Source of the DNA: CAZQSL01 sp964595945 | GTDB taxonomy: Bacteria; UBP15; UBA6099; JAJRTR01 | Assembly: GCA_964595945.1 (NCBI GenBank) | Contig: CAZQSL010000017.1 | Span: forward strand, 1-41,411 | Direction of reading: 5' to 3' | DNA: 41,411 bases | Program-made: the position numbers and the translations under genes | The notes under the pieces: model-generated | Databases searched by the model: none | What the model saw: only the letters and a program-made list of their open reading frames with translations | Told to the model about the DNA's origin: nothing | Part shown: piece after piece, positions 33,801 to 41,181 of the stretch | Numbering within the stretch: the stretch's first letter is position 1 | Layout: each line of letters starts with the position of its first letter

Positions 33801-36800
33801 AAGAAGAGATTGCAGTTAATTCTTTTTCCTTAAAAGAACTGGTTTATGCTCTGACAAAAGATATTCCCAGGACAGAGTATTTCGATCCCACACGAAAACC
33901 GTTGCGTATAAACATGGAAAGAAAAAACTGGCATGCGAAAATCGCGGAATACCTGTTCGACCTTGGCATTCTCCTGCGCATCCCATGCGTCGAGTCCCTG
34001 ACCGCGTTGATACATTCAGGCGGGCACACGGGCTTCGAGGGGCGCGTGAAGCTCGTGACTGAACTTCGTGACACAGGCAAAACTGAGGAAGAGATCATCC
34101 GTATTTTCATGGACAGCCCGCACTTTCATGAGAAATACTTCAACGATTTCGTGCTGCCGGACACACGGCTTGGTGAACAACGGAACGGCACCGGCTACAT
34201 GATACGCCCTGATATCTGGAACGATTACTCCGGCATCAGTTGTTCGAAGTGCCAGGAGTGGTGCTCCCCCGGCGACTGTTACCGAAACACACAAATTGAG
34301 GGGTTCGACGAGGCGTCTTCGCCCGAACATTCTGAATTCAGGAATAAGTCACGAGAAGCTCTGAAAGCGGCGCTGAACGAAATTACGTCAGACACAAACA
34401 CGGAAAAAACTGGTCCTGATTTTCGTCTCAACCTCATAGAAGCGCCGATGGCAAGCGGCAAAACCTATCAGGCGGTGTCCGTTGCCCTTGAACTTGCAGG
34501 CGACGGGAAACGGTCTCTGATTCTTGCGCCGGACCACACCGTCTGCGCCGAGGCTGTTGGCATGGCTGATGGAATGGGAAAACCCACTGGTGTCACGCTC
34601 GTCCATCTCGTCGGCAAAAACGAAAACTCATGCGCGGACATTTCAACCATGGTCAGCCCATGTTCATCATGCAGATACGGCCTCAAAGCGGTTGGGGACA
34701 AAGCACCGGAATTTATCGAAGAGATTCTTTCATCGCTCGATGGGATTTACAGCCTTACAAGAATGCGGGACATGCTTTCGGATATGAACAAAAGGCCGGG
34801 CGCGCCACAGATGTGCCTCAGAACGCTCTCGATGCTGATCGCGCCGCGGGCCAATATCATTGTCGCTCCATTCGTGTTTCTGATTGACCGGAATCTATCC
34901 GGTATCCTCGGTGAATTGCCCGCGTATGTTTTCATAGATGAAGGCGATGTCTTCACGGATCAGCTCATGGAATACTGCCTGCGCGTCCTGACAGTGGCGC
35001 TGCCCCGGATCACGAATTCGGGCTGCGTCCATTCGTGCCGAAAGCCCCGATGCACACACTGCAAACTATCGTACAGCTCAATATTTGTCGGGGGCGACAT
35101 GGAGCCACGCGCACGGGCGTCGGAATCTTCTACGTTCGGCGATCCTGCCGATTTCATCGGCACTCTCGAAGACGCTCTGCAAACCATACACGATGAAATC
35201 AGGCGTGGGATCATTCGCCGTGACATCTTCGATCTCGACGCCATCGAAAAAAACATCGTGAATCTGCGCTCTGTTCTCAAGCCAAAGTCGCACTATCTGC
35301 ACGCCGGCGAAACCACTATTACGGTCGAGGAACACCTCAGACGTGAAAATGATGCCCTTGTTTCATCTCCAAGTGCGGGCTTCAATGTCGTGGAAACCGG
35401 CCCGGTATTCGGATTCAATGGCGAGATAACGAAATTCCCATTCGTGAAACTCGAGAAGGCGCTGGCTAAACCGGATGAAATCCAGTACAACGAGGAGCCA
35501 CCCGAAAACGAGTCTTTTTCGACCTTCAGATTCACAGTGTCGAGCATTTATGCAGACAAGGAATCCTTCACTTATTACAAAGACGGCGACTCGTCATACC
35601 GAAACAGCATCAACGTTTTTCTAAAATTCGCGGAGTTCTGTGAACATGCGCCAGGTGGCGCCCTCCTTCGCCACGTCCCCAGAAGCAGCGAGACGGAATC
35701 AGCCTGCAGAATCGTTTTGAGCTACATGGATGATTCCTATTTCAGCGACCTGATCTTTCTGCTCCAGTCGCACAACACGGCGCTTATGTCCGGCACGTTC
35801 ATCAAGCTCAAAATGGCGGCAGCCGTACTGCTTCTGAAAGAATCAGCGATCCGCTACTACAAAGCTCCCGTGAAAATGCACAATAAGGCGACCCTCGTCA
35901 TGCACAACAGCAGACTCGGGGATGTTTACATGTCCGGGGATTCACGGAATAACCCATCCAAGCCGAAAGTCCTTAACCACAATTCATTTTTCACATTCTT
36001 CAATTACTGCATCGCTCTTCTCGGCGATGGCATACATCTCTATTACTTCGGGAAAAACAAGAACGCGGCGCGCGCCCTATACGACGCATACAAACGGAAT
36101 ACCGGCAGGTTGCTGTTCAAGGCGAATCTAGTAAATTCAAACGGCGATATCGTTTTCAGCGGCGGCGATGAGCCGCTTTTCCAATCCAATGCGTCCCCGG
36201 AAGAGAAGAAGCATCTCGAACGCGCGAGCCGTATGTTTCTTGATAATTACAGGTCGTCCCGATCAAGAGGTAAGAACCTGCCGGATTTTCATCTTTCCAT
36301 AGCCGATGGAAACGGGCGCGCGAATTTCGACCATTTTTTCGACTATGTGGCGGCCATTAATCGCTCCACGGGACACAAGATCACAATGGGCGAACTGCTC
36401 GATTACAACCGCAGCCGAGCGGTATGTCAGGCCATGCTCCGCACACCCCGCGACGATGCACGCAAACATCTGATTCTCTACAACGGAGACATGCCTTTAT
36501 TCGATGTTCCCGCATATCTTCGAAACCGCGTGATGCTGGCCGAGGCCTTATACCATGAATTTCTCGATGGTCCGAAAAAAGAGAAGATGGAAGAATTGAT
36601 CAAACGGTTCAGCCCCGAAACGCACGATGCCACCCAGATGCTTGTTCTGGCCGTCTATTTTGATGAAATGATAAATGGGGATACGACATCGGCCCCTGGC
36701 GCATCGCAAACAAAATCGATTGCTGCCGAGGGAGAACCGGATGCTGACGTATTTTCAGCATTCAGGGAGGCCGCTCTTCTTATACCCATGATTCCTGTAG

Positions 36801-37018
36801 ATGTCATTGACCACATCGTAAGTGTTCTGCGCGACAAGAGCGTCGTTACACATGGTAACCGAGTCGGCAGGAAGTCCGACTGGCTGGCCGCGCTCAAAGC
36901 GCTTGTTGAATCCGGTCTGTTGCTGAAATCGAGGAAAGGCTATGACACGATTTTGATGCTCCCTGATGCGGTACCCGGCAATCAGGTTCCCGAAAGTGAG
37001 GGAAATCCCATTGAATAG
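30845..37018 (+). CDS. Giant replication protein: PolB, PriS-like primase, PriL-like domain and XPD/DinG-like helicase in one chain
   Basis: A 2,057-aa protein. Residues 30-330 are a family B exonuclease domain with all three catalytic motifs substituted. Residues 350-780 are a family B polymerase: motif A DIESQYPSIM (409-418), motif B KLLINSFYG (470-478), motif C CDTDG (521-525) and KKNYA (572-576). Residues 790-970 resemble the archaeo-eukaryotic primase, with IVELE, NGGKSFY and RFPGSVHPQYGL. Residues 1020-1150 resemble PriL: C1048, then C1133, C1136, C1140, C1145. Residues 1190-1890 are an SF2 helicase: Walker A SGKT, four Cys (1263, 1273, 1276, 1324), DEGD (1365-1368), SGT (1649-1651), SRSRG and Q-R-R motif VI. 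A winged-helix end follows. The ATG at 30845 has GGAGG nine bases upstream; a GTG at 30812 would add 11 residues. It probably primes, copies and unwinds the element's DNA; that is inference. Confidence 0.85.
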   Translation: MMHAIASGLTIQPDTVESLLYGKSPISGVVGIDVDGSGNVTLFRRGSDGVCRTGMHHRHFFLISDDAHLADYDGDSDIDCLSGDGHLKYACSYESKRKMWWYLKRAIRNYGREQKSDFTSADLWRIPDILSIPDSEIQFLISSGIGQFKDMAFSDLRRMQIAINTDMPWEPEHTLSTDKRIRLRQIALADSTGWQSIIDSSEITEKEMLYQFLDLVGDRDPDVIEGHNLFGLIFPVLNMRFISHGINFRIGRGKSPITTFSTTRLKNDRSIPFTNYHVPGRHVVDTLFLVEKSAHECFAEIDQGDVAAIASAVCRNADSTSDDILACAKSTSRISETLLPAEFFQAQMVPIPLGKLCMAGTAKKIEYMMLRAYLSAGHSIPKPPKPETFEGGMCEQFISGRCENVVKIDIESQYPSIMIGEAIKPEADSLDVFLPMLKKLTWQRFEAKMRRDSSSGAQRERNDHLQKALKLLINSFYGYLGFRNASFADYGAAARVTSLGRAAMKKMTETLEEYGCELVQCDTDGVFFIPSFDAAADRPQLESVVTAVKNSLPQYLDVAIEGVWPAMLSLKKKNYALLTVDGSVATTGGILGSAADELFVRHVLKTVAEHILKNDLSAIQPYLCTLRQSISDGLLALPDIRFTETISMTGSDYRELVANGGGKKPLYEAMLKYKKASNDDRVFIVGNDVSWYRRDGKDKEGVAFSFEFDPAHPDYDRAHYLHRLSGALARLNRLFTPQQVKVLFGDSLSKTPSKALKAIKVSSRTIRKTLNGSLSAYLELSSGFKSKKGIKRNIYIRADDDDAIRKFVERNANKDVYRSTFKFHCDRTPDKGIARFCPKSGDFIVELESETGDQLSNVSGALSAARHCADVVASAFTIPRDVISYYFNGGKSFYLAIPQSLLDVPDCVELNIIYEKLARHIHSLMKMEYQGAVDLNLYNHDRPLRFPGSVHPQYGLYNIPLAADEFFSLSAGQIIRLAAFPREMPEEEIAVNSFSLKELVYALTKDIPRTEYFDPTRKPLRINMERKNWHAKIAEYLFDLGILLRIPCVESLTALIHSGGHTGFEGRVKLVTELRDTGKTEEEIIRIFMDSPHFHEKYFNDFVLPDTRLGEQRNGTGYMIRPDIWNDYSGISCSKCQEWCSPGDCYRNTQIEGFDEASSPEHSEFRNKSREALKAALNEITSDTNTEKTGPDFRLNLIEAPMASGKTYQAVSVALELAGDGKRSLILAPDHTVCAEAVGMADGMGKPTGVTLVHLVGKNENSCADISTMVSPCSSCRYGLKAVGDKAPEFIEEILSSLDGIYSLTRMRDMLSDMNKRPGAPQMCLRTLSMLIAPRANIIVAPFVFLIDRNLSGILGELPAYVFIDEGDVFTDQLMEYCLRVLTVALPRITNSGCVHSCRKPRCTHCKLSYSSIFVGGDMEPRARASESSTFGDPADFIGTLEDALQTIHDEIRRGIIRRDIFDLDAIEKNIVNLRSVLKPKSHYLHAGETTITVEEHLRRENDALVSSPSAGFNVVETGPVFGFNGEITKFPFVKLEKALAKPDEIQYNEEPPENESFSTFRFTVSSIYADKESFTYYKDGDSSYRNSINVFLKFAEFCEHAPGGALLRHVPRSSETESACRIVLSYMDDSYFSDLIFLLQSHNTALMSGTFIKLKMAAAVLLLKESAIRYYKAPVKMHNKATLVMHNSRLGDVYMSGDSRNNPSKPKVLNHNSFFTFFNYCIALLGDGIHLYYFGKNKNAARALYDAYKRNTGRLLFKANLVNSNGDIVFSGGDEPLFQSNASPEEKKHLERASRMFLDNYRSSRSRGKNLPDFHLSIADGNGRANFDHFFDYVAAINRSTGHKITMGELLDYNRSRAVCQAMLRTPRDDARKHLILYNGDMPLFDVPAYLRNRVMLAEALYHEFLDGPKKEKMEELIKRFSPETHDATQMLVLAVYFDEMINGDTTSAPGASQTKSIAAEGEPDADVFSAFREAALLIPMIPVDVIDHIVSVLRDKSVVTHGNRVGRKSDWLAALKALVESGLLLKSRKGYDTILMLPDAVPGNQVPESEGNPIE

Positions 37019-37042
37019 GAATTTTCACAATTTCAGGAACCT
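36984..37042. repeat. Dyad 1 of a tandem pair, overlapping the replication gene stop
   Basis: Outer arms AGGTTCCCGAAA (36984-36995) and TTTCAGGAACCT (37031-37042) pair at 11 of 12, and weaker pairing continues inward (about 20 of 28 per arm). The stop codon at 37016-37018 lies near the centre. The arm sequence recurs in dyad 2, so the unit is a repeat and not just a hairpin. Confidence 0.75.
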
Positions 37043-37068
37043 CCGTCAGTTATCCCACCAATACATAA

Positions 37069-37139
37069 ATTTGAGGTTCCCGAAAATGCGGTTATCTCAT
37101 ATATATAATGGGATAACCGACGTTTTGGGAACCTCAAAT
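37069..37139. repeat. Dyad 2: long palindrome with ATATATA centre, candidate origin or operator
   Basis: Arms of 32 bases (37069-37100 and 37108-37139) match at 27 of 32 and contain AGGTTCCC and GGTTATC blocks. Two of the five mismatches would be G-U pairs in RNA. The centre is ATATATA. An extra AGTTATCCCA lies at 37048-37057 between the dyads. The gap 37019-37302 holds these sites and no supported gene. Confidence 0.85.
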
Positions 37140-37302
37140 ACCGGGCAATACAGCACAATTAGGCATTATCGCAACATCGGGGCCTATGGGCTGAAATTTT
37201 CACCTGTGGGGCTGTCGCCACGATGCAAATCGCCACCGGACTGTTTGCACGCAATAGAATATGCCAAATCAGACAAATAACAAGAAAGGAATTCTGAAAA
37301 CG

Positions 37303-37719
37303 ATGGATACATACGATCAGTCCGAAATGTGGGCAAAAGCACTGCCGATACGCTGCGAGAGATGCGGGGATGTGTTCTGTCAGCACAACAATCCCGATCC
37401 ATTCGAAAGTCTATGTTGGATCATGGATGCTGCCGGGCACAAAACAAGGGGCAGTATGCTTGAAGCAGCTGTTGAATGGGCTACATACGGATTCTGCCCC
37501 CTCGATGCCGCTGAATGGATCGGCGTCGGTGTGTTCGATCCAGTTGTGGCACACCGGATGGTCAAGGCGGCTGTTGATCAAAATGACTTGAGACGAATTA
37601 TCAATCGTGCGCTCGAAGATAGGAAACCCTCAGAATTTCGCACGAAGAATGAAGATGGAGGCGACACCAATGAAGTACGAAAACGCGGCGAAGATATTCC
37701 CAAAGCCGCTGCTCGATGA
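37303..37719 (+). CDS. Hypothetical protein with N-terminal Cys cluster, 138 aa
   Basis: The family is not recognised. The N-terminus has RCERCGDVFCQH, a CxxC plus C/H set that could bind zinc. The rest is helical, with an acidic/basic tail (EDRKPSEFRTKNEDGGDTNEVRKRGED). The ATG at 37303 is chosen because AAAGGA lies 12 bases upstream; an ATG at 37261 has none. Its 3' end overlaps the next gene by 50 bp. It is the first gene after the dyads. Confidence 0.6.
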   Translation: MDTYDQSEMWAKALPIRCERCGDVFCQHNNPDPFESLCWIMDAAGHKTRGSMLEAAVEWATYGFCPLDAAEWIGVGVFDPVVAHRMVKAAVDQNDLRRIINRALEDRKPSEFRTKNEDGGDTNEVRKRGEDIPKAAAR

Positions 37720-37924
37720 AATGCGCCGATATTTCTCAGGTGGTCTGGTGTGGGTGCCCCGGCGCGATGAAGACCGCGTTGAGCGCACTGGCCTCGTTAT
37801 CCAGTTGGTGGAAAGCGGCGTCCCCGTGAAAGAAGTGGCCGCGCTTGCGCAACTGACGCAGCGACATGTTCACCGGCTTGTGAGAAAACATCGGCAGGCA
37901 ACAGAAATTAAGACACAAAATTAA
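37670..37924 (+). CDS. CD3324-like/Mor-type HTH protein
   Basis: An 84-aa protein that follows the CD3324 family layout: MKYENAAKIFPKPLLDEMRRYFSGGLVWVPRR matches the family opening (MKYxNAxxxxPxxLLxExxxY..G...(Y/W)(I/V)P), and a C-terminal HTH (VKEVAALAQLTQRHVHRLVRKH) follows. These are small DNA-binding proteins related to the Mor activator. GGAGG lies eight bases before the ATG. The frame overlaps the preceding gene by 50 bp. The Arg-rich C-terminal helix supports DNA binding. It may regulate the element. Confidence 0.75.
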   Translation: MKYENAAKIFPKPLLDEMRRYFSGGLVWVPRRDEDRVERTGLVIQLVESGVPVKEVAALAQLTQRHVHRLVRKHRQATEIKTQN

Positions 37925-37975
37925 TAGAAGTCCACATTAAACCCCTTTAAGTTACTACCGCGAAAATTTCATTTT

Positions 37976-37993
37976 CCGCCGTCCAGGCGGCGG
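37976..37993. terminator. GC hairpin between the HTH gene and the HGGxSTG-type gene
   Basis: CCGCCG-TCCAGG-CGGCGG is a 6-bp perfect stem 51 bases past the stop of the HTH gene. A short ATTATTT follows. It is a weak terminator candidate. Confidence 0.4.
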
Positions 37994-38023
37994 CATTATT
38001 TGACCCTGAAGGAGGGTATATTC

Positions 38024-38764
38024 ATGCAAAAACATGATTTTGACGGACGGTGCACGGCGCACAGCAAGAGCACTGGTGAGCGATGCAAGAATCCCGCCGC
38101 AGAGGGCGCGCGTGTGTGCCGGTTCCACGGCTTTAACAAAGGGCCGGGCCACAAAAAACCCGGCCCCCCGAAAGGAAACAAGTGCGCCATGACCTCGGGG
38201 ATAAACACAAGAACGCTGAAGAAGTACAAAAAACGGTTGCTGGAAAATACGCCGGTGGCCGACCACGGATTCCTTGCCGACGAGGTTCTCTTGGAAGATG
38301 AGAAAAAGTCGTTTCGGGAGATCATCGCCCGGATGTACCGCGATTTCAAACTGAACAGCTCTTCGGACTTCTACGCTGTTGAGATCGTGGCCGTCAACCT
38401 GATTCTTTTCCGCCGGTGCGCAAAGGATATGAACACGAACGCCATCGAGGCTTTTGACCGCATGATCCGGATGCACCTGAAAGACCTCAAAGCCACGAAA
38501 AGCACACGCGAAACGGAAACGAACGGGTTGAAGACGACCCCTGCGGAGTGGGCATCGTCGATCATGCAGAAGTACGAAGAGGATCTGAAACGCGAGAAGC
38601 AGGAAGCGGCGGACCGTGAACGGAAAGCCAGGATGCATGGGGGCGCCGACAAGGCGCCATGCCAGAGTTCTCTGGATTCAAACACAGCAGAATCGAAAAA
38701 AAGCGTCGCATTTGACGATGAAGGGGATGAAAAAAACTCCGATGAAACCGAAGAGTGGGACTGA
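38024..38764 (+). CDS. Cys/His-rich N-terminal motif protein (HGGxSTG or terminase small subunit-like), 246 aa
   Basis: The N-terminus reads C-TAHSKSTGERCKN-A-G-CRFHGF, a C-C-C-H motif seen at the start of HGGxSTG-type and some terminase small-subunit-like phage proteins, followed by GPPKGNKCAMTSGI, the typical GxPxGNxxA loop. A helical middle (about 70-165) and a charged Glu/Lys tail follow, ending in an acidic stretch. In phage this motif class marks DNA-packaging or DNA-binding proteins, but no large terminase is in the window, so the function is open. GGAGGG precedes the ATG by six bases; a start at 38000 is less likely. Confidence 0.65.
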   Translation: MQKHDFDGRCTAHSKSTGERCKNPAAEGARVCRFHGFNKGPGHKKPGPPKGNKCAMTSGINTRTLKKYKKRLLENTPVADHGFLADEVLLEDEKKSFREIIARMYRDFKLNSSSDFYAVEIVAVNLILFRRCAKDMNTNAIEAFDRMIRMHLKDLKATKSTRETETNGLKTTPAEWASSIMQKYEEDLKREKQEAADRERKARMHGGADKAPCQSSLDSNTAESKKSVAFDDEGDEKNSDETEEWD

Positions 38765-38771
38765 CAGAGCG

Positions 38772-38794
38772 TCGCATTTTCAATAAAAATGCGA
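38772..38794 (+). terminator. Hairpin after the HGGxSTG-type gene
   Basis: TCGCATTTT and AAAATGCGA pair across a short loop, eight bases past the stop. The left arm ends in T residues rather than the right, so termination may work better leftward. It ends the rightward gene set. Confidence 0.55.
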
Positions 38795-39260
38795 GGGATT
38801 AAGGCGCGTTTTGCTTGCGCCACATGTCCCGTCCATGGGGTTTCTCATGGCTAACGATCAAAATGAGGGTTTTGTCCATGGGGTTTTGCCGTAATTGACC
38901 CAAAAGACGGGTGCATTTTTCGCTTCCAGAAAATCCGCCTTTCCCCTGTCGGCAGCATGCGGTGACATTCTTTAATGGATGTCTCTGCCTCGCATTGTGT
39001 TGATTTGTCGCATGCACAGTTGATTCCGATCCGGACGGTGTCCCTGCTAATCCGATGGAATACAGACAGTTGTCGGGTACCGCCGTTTCCAACCTGTGTC
39101 GCCCAGGTTCGCGCCCGTTGCGTTGTTATGATCAGGAGCAAATGATTGTTCCATCGAAAAAAGTCAAATTTCAAAGCTCGAAGGGGGTATCAGAGAAATT
39201 CCACGCGGGGTGAATTTCCCGGGGCCGGTATTTCCCATTTCCGGCCATTGTCCAGAGAGA
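38795..39260. other. Gap without supported gene; direct and inverted repeats
   Basis: TCCATGGGGTTT occurs at about 38830-38843 and again at 38872-38885, spaced 42 bases. GAAATTC (39195-39201) and GAATTTC (39212-39218) form one dyad, and GGCCGG (39223-39228) with CCGGCC (39241-39246) forms another. Short open frames on the minus strand lack ribosome sites and protein-like composition. The convergent gene sets meet here. Confidence 0.45.
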
Positions 39261-39285
39261 AAAGAGACCGGCAAGCGGCCTCTTT
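39261..39285 (-). terminator. Terminator of the leftward integrase cassette
   Basis: On the minus strand AAAGAGGCCG-CTTGC-CGGTCTCTTT is a near-perfect 10-bp stem followed by a T/C-rich run. It lies 31 bases past the stop of the 105-aa gene. Confidence 0.7.
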
Positions 39286-39315
39286 AATTCCCGTCTGTCG
39301 GCGCGGGACACGGTT

Positions 39316-39633
39316 CTACCCCGGTTCCAGTTTGAAATCTTCGACGGCCTCGGCGCTCTTTATCTCTCCGATTATCTCATTGAAGATGTCGCGGAGTTTG
39401 AAGGTGACGTTGGCGGTCTTACCGCCGACATGAGAAACGAGGATGAAGTCGGTCGTGTAGGACTTCCCGTGCATCCAGCCGCCGATGCAAACCGACTCCC
39501 CTGTGCAGCCCATCCCCATGTGGGACGCCTTGAGACTTTCGACCGAATCGCCTCTGGCAACGTAGGGTCGAATGAACCGCTTTGCAAGTGCACGAGCCGC
39601 CTGTTCTGTTTCATAAGAAATGGATGGTTCCAT
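39316..39633 (-). CDS. Hypothetical protein, 105 aa, in the integrase cassette
   Basis: The family is not recognised. A helical N-terminus (ETEQAARALAKRFIRPYVARGD) precedes a compact beta region rich in Gly (MGMGCTGESVCIGGWMHGKS, then ILVSHVGGKTANVTFKLRDI) and an acidic C-terminal helix. GGGAG precedes the ATG. It is 12 bp downstream of the tyrosine recombinase gene and is the last gene of the cassette. It might be an accessory factor for the recombinase, but that rests on position only. Confidence 0.65.
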   Translation of the reverse strand: MEPSISYETEQAARALAKRFIRPYVARGDSVESLKASHMGMGCTGESVCIGGWMHGKSYTTDFILVSHVGGKTANVTFKLRDIFNEIIGEIKSAEAVEDFKLEPG

Positions 39634-39645
39634 TTGACGCTCCCT

Positions 39646-40569
39646 TCAGATGGTTTCCATCGCCTGTTGCAACGCTTCGGACGGCACGTGTGCGTAGATG
39701 GTGGTGGTTGAGATGTGGCGGTGTCCCAAACTTTGTTGAACCAGAGCGAGGTTCCCGGTCCGCTCGAGCAGACTGGTTGCGAACGTGTGGCGCAAACCGT
39801 GAATGGATATGTTCTTCTCAATTCCGGCGGCGGCAAGCCAATTGTCGAACGAGCGTTGCACCTGCCGAACGGATAAGCGACATTCCTGATTACTGATAAA
39901 AAGTGCTCGTGTCTCGACTGGCATCCTGCGGCGGACTTTCAGGTAGGGTTCGAGCGCGCGCCGGGCATGAATGTTCAGGAACCGCGTCGCGGTGTGACCG
40001 CCCTTGACCCGAATGGTGATACGGCGCTCCGGCATATTCACGTCGTCGATGTCGAGACCGACAAGCTCTGAGACCCGGATACCTGTATTAAGGAACAGTG
40101 TAAAAACAGCGAAATCCCGGAAGGCCTTCTTCCCCCGAGTGTTCGAGATGGTTTTAAGCAACCGTTTTTTCTCGATGTCTGTCAATGTATCGGGAGCCGG
40201 GCGTTGGACATGTTTGATGCGGATAGCGGCGGCTGGGTTGGATGGGATGTGGCCGGACACGGCGAGCCAATTGAAAAAGGCCTTCAATGAAGTTTTAACC
40301 CTGTTGACGGACCCTTCGGTCTTGGTTCCGCCGTCCGGCATGCGTGTTACCTCGGAAGACACGAGAAACTCGTTCAACATATCCGCTGTGACTCCGGCGA
40401 CCTCCGGGCATTGGAAGCGGCTCGCAAGGAACCGCTCCAATTGCCCGAGGTCTCGGAGGTATGACGACACCGTGTGTGTCGAACGCCCGTCGGCCCGCAG
40501 TTTTATCTCGAAGAGTTCACTCGCTCTGCGGAGCGTCAGTGGCGTTACCGGCATCGGTGTCGTTTCCAT
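39646..40569 (-). CDS. XerD-like tyrosine recombinase
   Basis: A 307-aa integrase with core-binding domain (about 10-105) and complete catalytic domain. The catalytic residues are all present: R165 in TGIRVSELVGL, K189 in the VKGG turn, H257 and R260 in HGLRHTFA, H283 in LGHRH and the nucleophile Y292 in TTIYAHV. The family makes site-specific strand exchange through a 3'-phosphotyrosine link. The gene overlaps the upstream core-binding-only gene by 53 bp. The element thus encodes two classes of recombinase, serine and tyrosine. The second may serve dimer resolution for a replicating form, or mark a nested element. Confidence 0.92.
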   Translation of the reverse strand: METTPMPVTPLTLRRASELFEIKLRADGRSTHTVSSYLRDLGQLERFLASRFQCPEVAGVTADMLNEFLVSSEVTRMPDGGTKTEGSVNRVKTSLKAFFNWLAVSGHIPSNPAAAIRIKHVQRPAPDTLTDIEKKRLLKTISNTRGKKAFRDFAVFTLFLNTGIRVSELVGLDIDDVNMPERRITIRVKGGHTATRFLNIHARRALEPYLKVRRRMPVETRALFISNQECRLSVRQVQRSFDNWLAAAGIEKNISIHGLRHTFATSLLERTGNLALVQQSLGHRHISTTTIYAHVPSEALQQAMETI

Positions 40570-40924
40570 CCTGTGCGCGTCCTTTCTTCATCTCGGATTT
40601 CGGGAGCGGGACTTCAGCGAGGTATCCCTTCTCTTGCGCCCATACGAGCATCATGCGGAACACGCGCTTGTTTTGCGTGACGGTGATTTCGCTCTTCGCC
40701 TTGCCGTTCGGCTTCTTGAGGAGCGCGTCGGACTTGAAGAATGTGCCGATTGTCGCCGGGGTGAGTTTGTTGAGGAGCTTGTCCGCGCCGAAGTGGGTGG
40801 AAACGTTCTCAAGGCACCGTCCGTAAACCTCAACCGTGCGCTCATTCTTGCCATCGTCCGTCAGGTGCTTAAGGAATGCGGGGATTGCTTTTTCAAATGC
40901 GATTTCTTTCGCTTTTGTCGCCAT
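40517..40924 (-). CDS. Core-binding-domain-only integrase relative
   Basis: A 135-aa protein with the SAM-like core-binding fold of tyrosine recombinases: AFLKHLTDDGKNERTVEVYGRCLENVSTHFG, LTPATIGTFFKS, and TVTQNKRVFRMMLVWAQEKGYL. It lacks any catalytic domain; the tail is a charged low-complexity segment (MKKGRAQDGNDTDAGNATDAP). AGGAGG lies nine bases before the ATG. It overlaps the start of the XerD-like gene by 53 bp, so the two are translated together. It may bind the recombination site beside the full enzyme. It does not look like a broken gene, because it has its own ribosome site and stop. Confidence 0.8.
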   Translation of the reverse strand: MATKAKEIAFEKAIPAFLKHLTDDGKNERTVEVYGRCLENVSTHFGADKLLNKLTPATIGTFFKSDALLKKPNGKAKSEITVTQNKRVFRMMLVWAQEKGYLAEVPLPKSEMKKGRAQDGNDTDAGNATDAPQSE

Positions 40925-41181
40925 GGTGTATGGCCTCCTTTTGTTTTTTCACTTTCGCCGAGTCTTGACCCGTTTGTAAAACCGCTTTTTCGCCTCCTTC
41001 CGTTGTAATCGCAGGTCACATTAAGCGGTGAGATTGCAGAAAAGCCAAGCCGGTTTTTCAGAAAGATTTGAAAAGATATGCAATCAGATTCCGACGTGCC
41101 AAAAATCGGTAGATGCTGCCCCAACGAATTTAGTTTGTCAGCCCGATAGAATTGGCCTTATTCGACTGTTTCAGACTCCAG

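Noticed and set aside
38799..39174. Minus-strand frames in the convergent gap
   Set aside because: No ribosome site, odd composition, and no family seen; they also cross the dyads.
40004..41008. 334-codon plus-strand frame opposite the integrase genes
   Set aside because: Antisense to two well-supported integrase-type genes.
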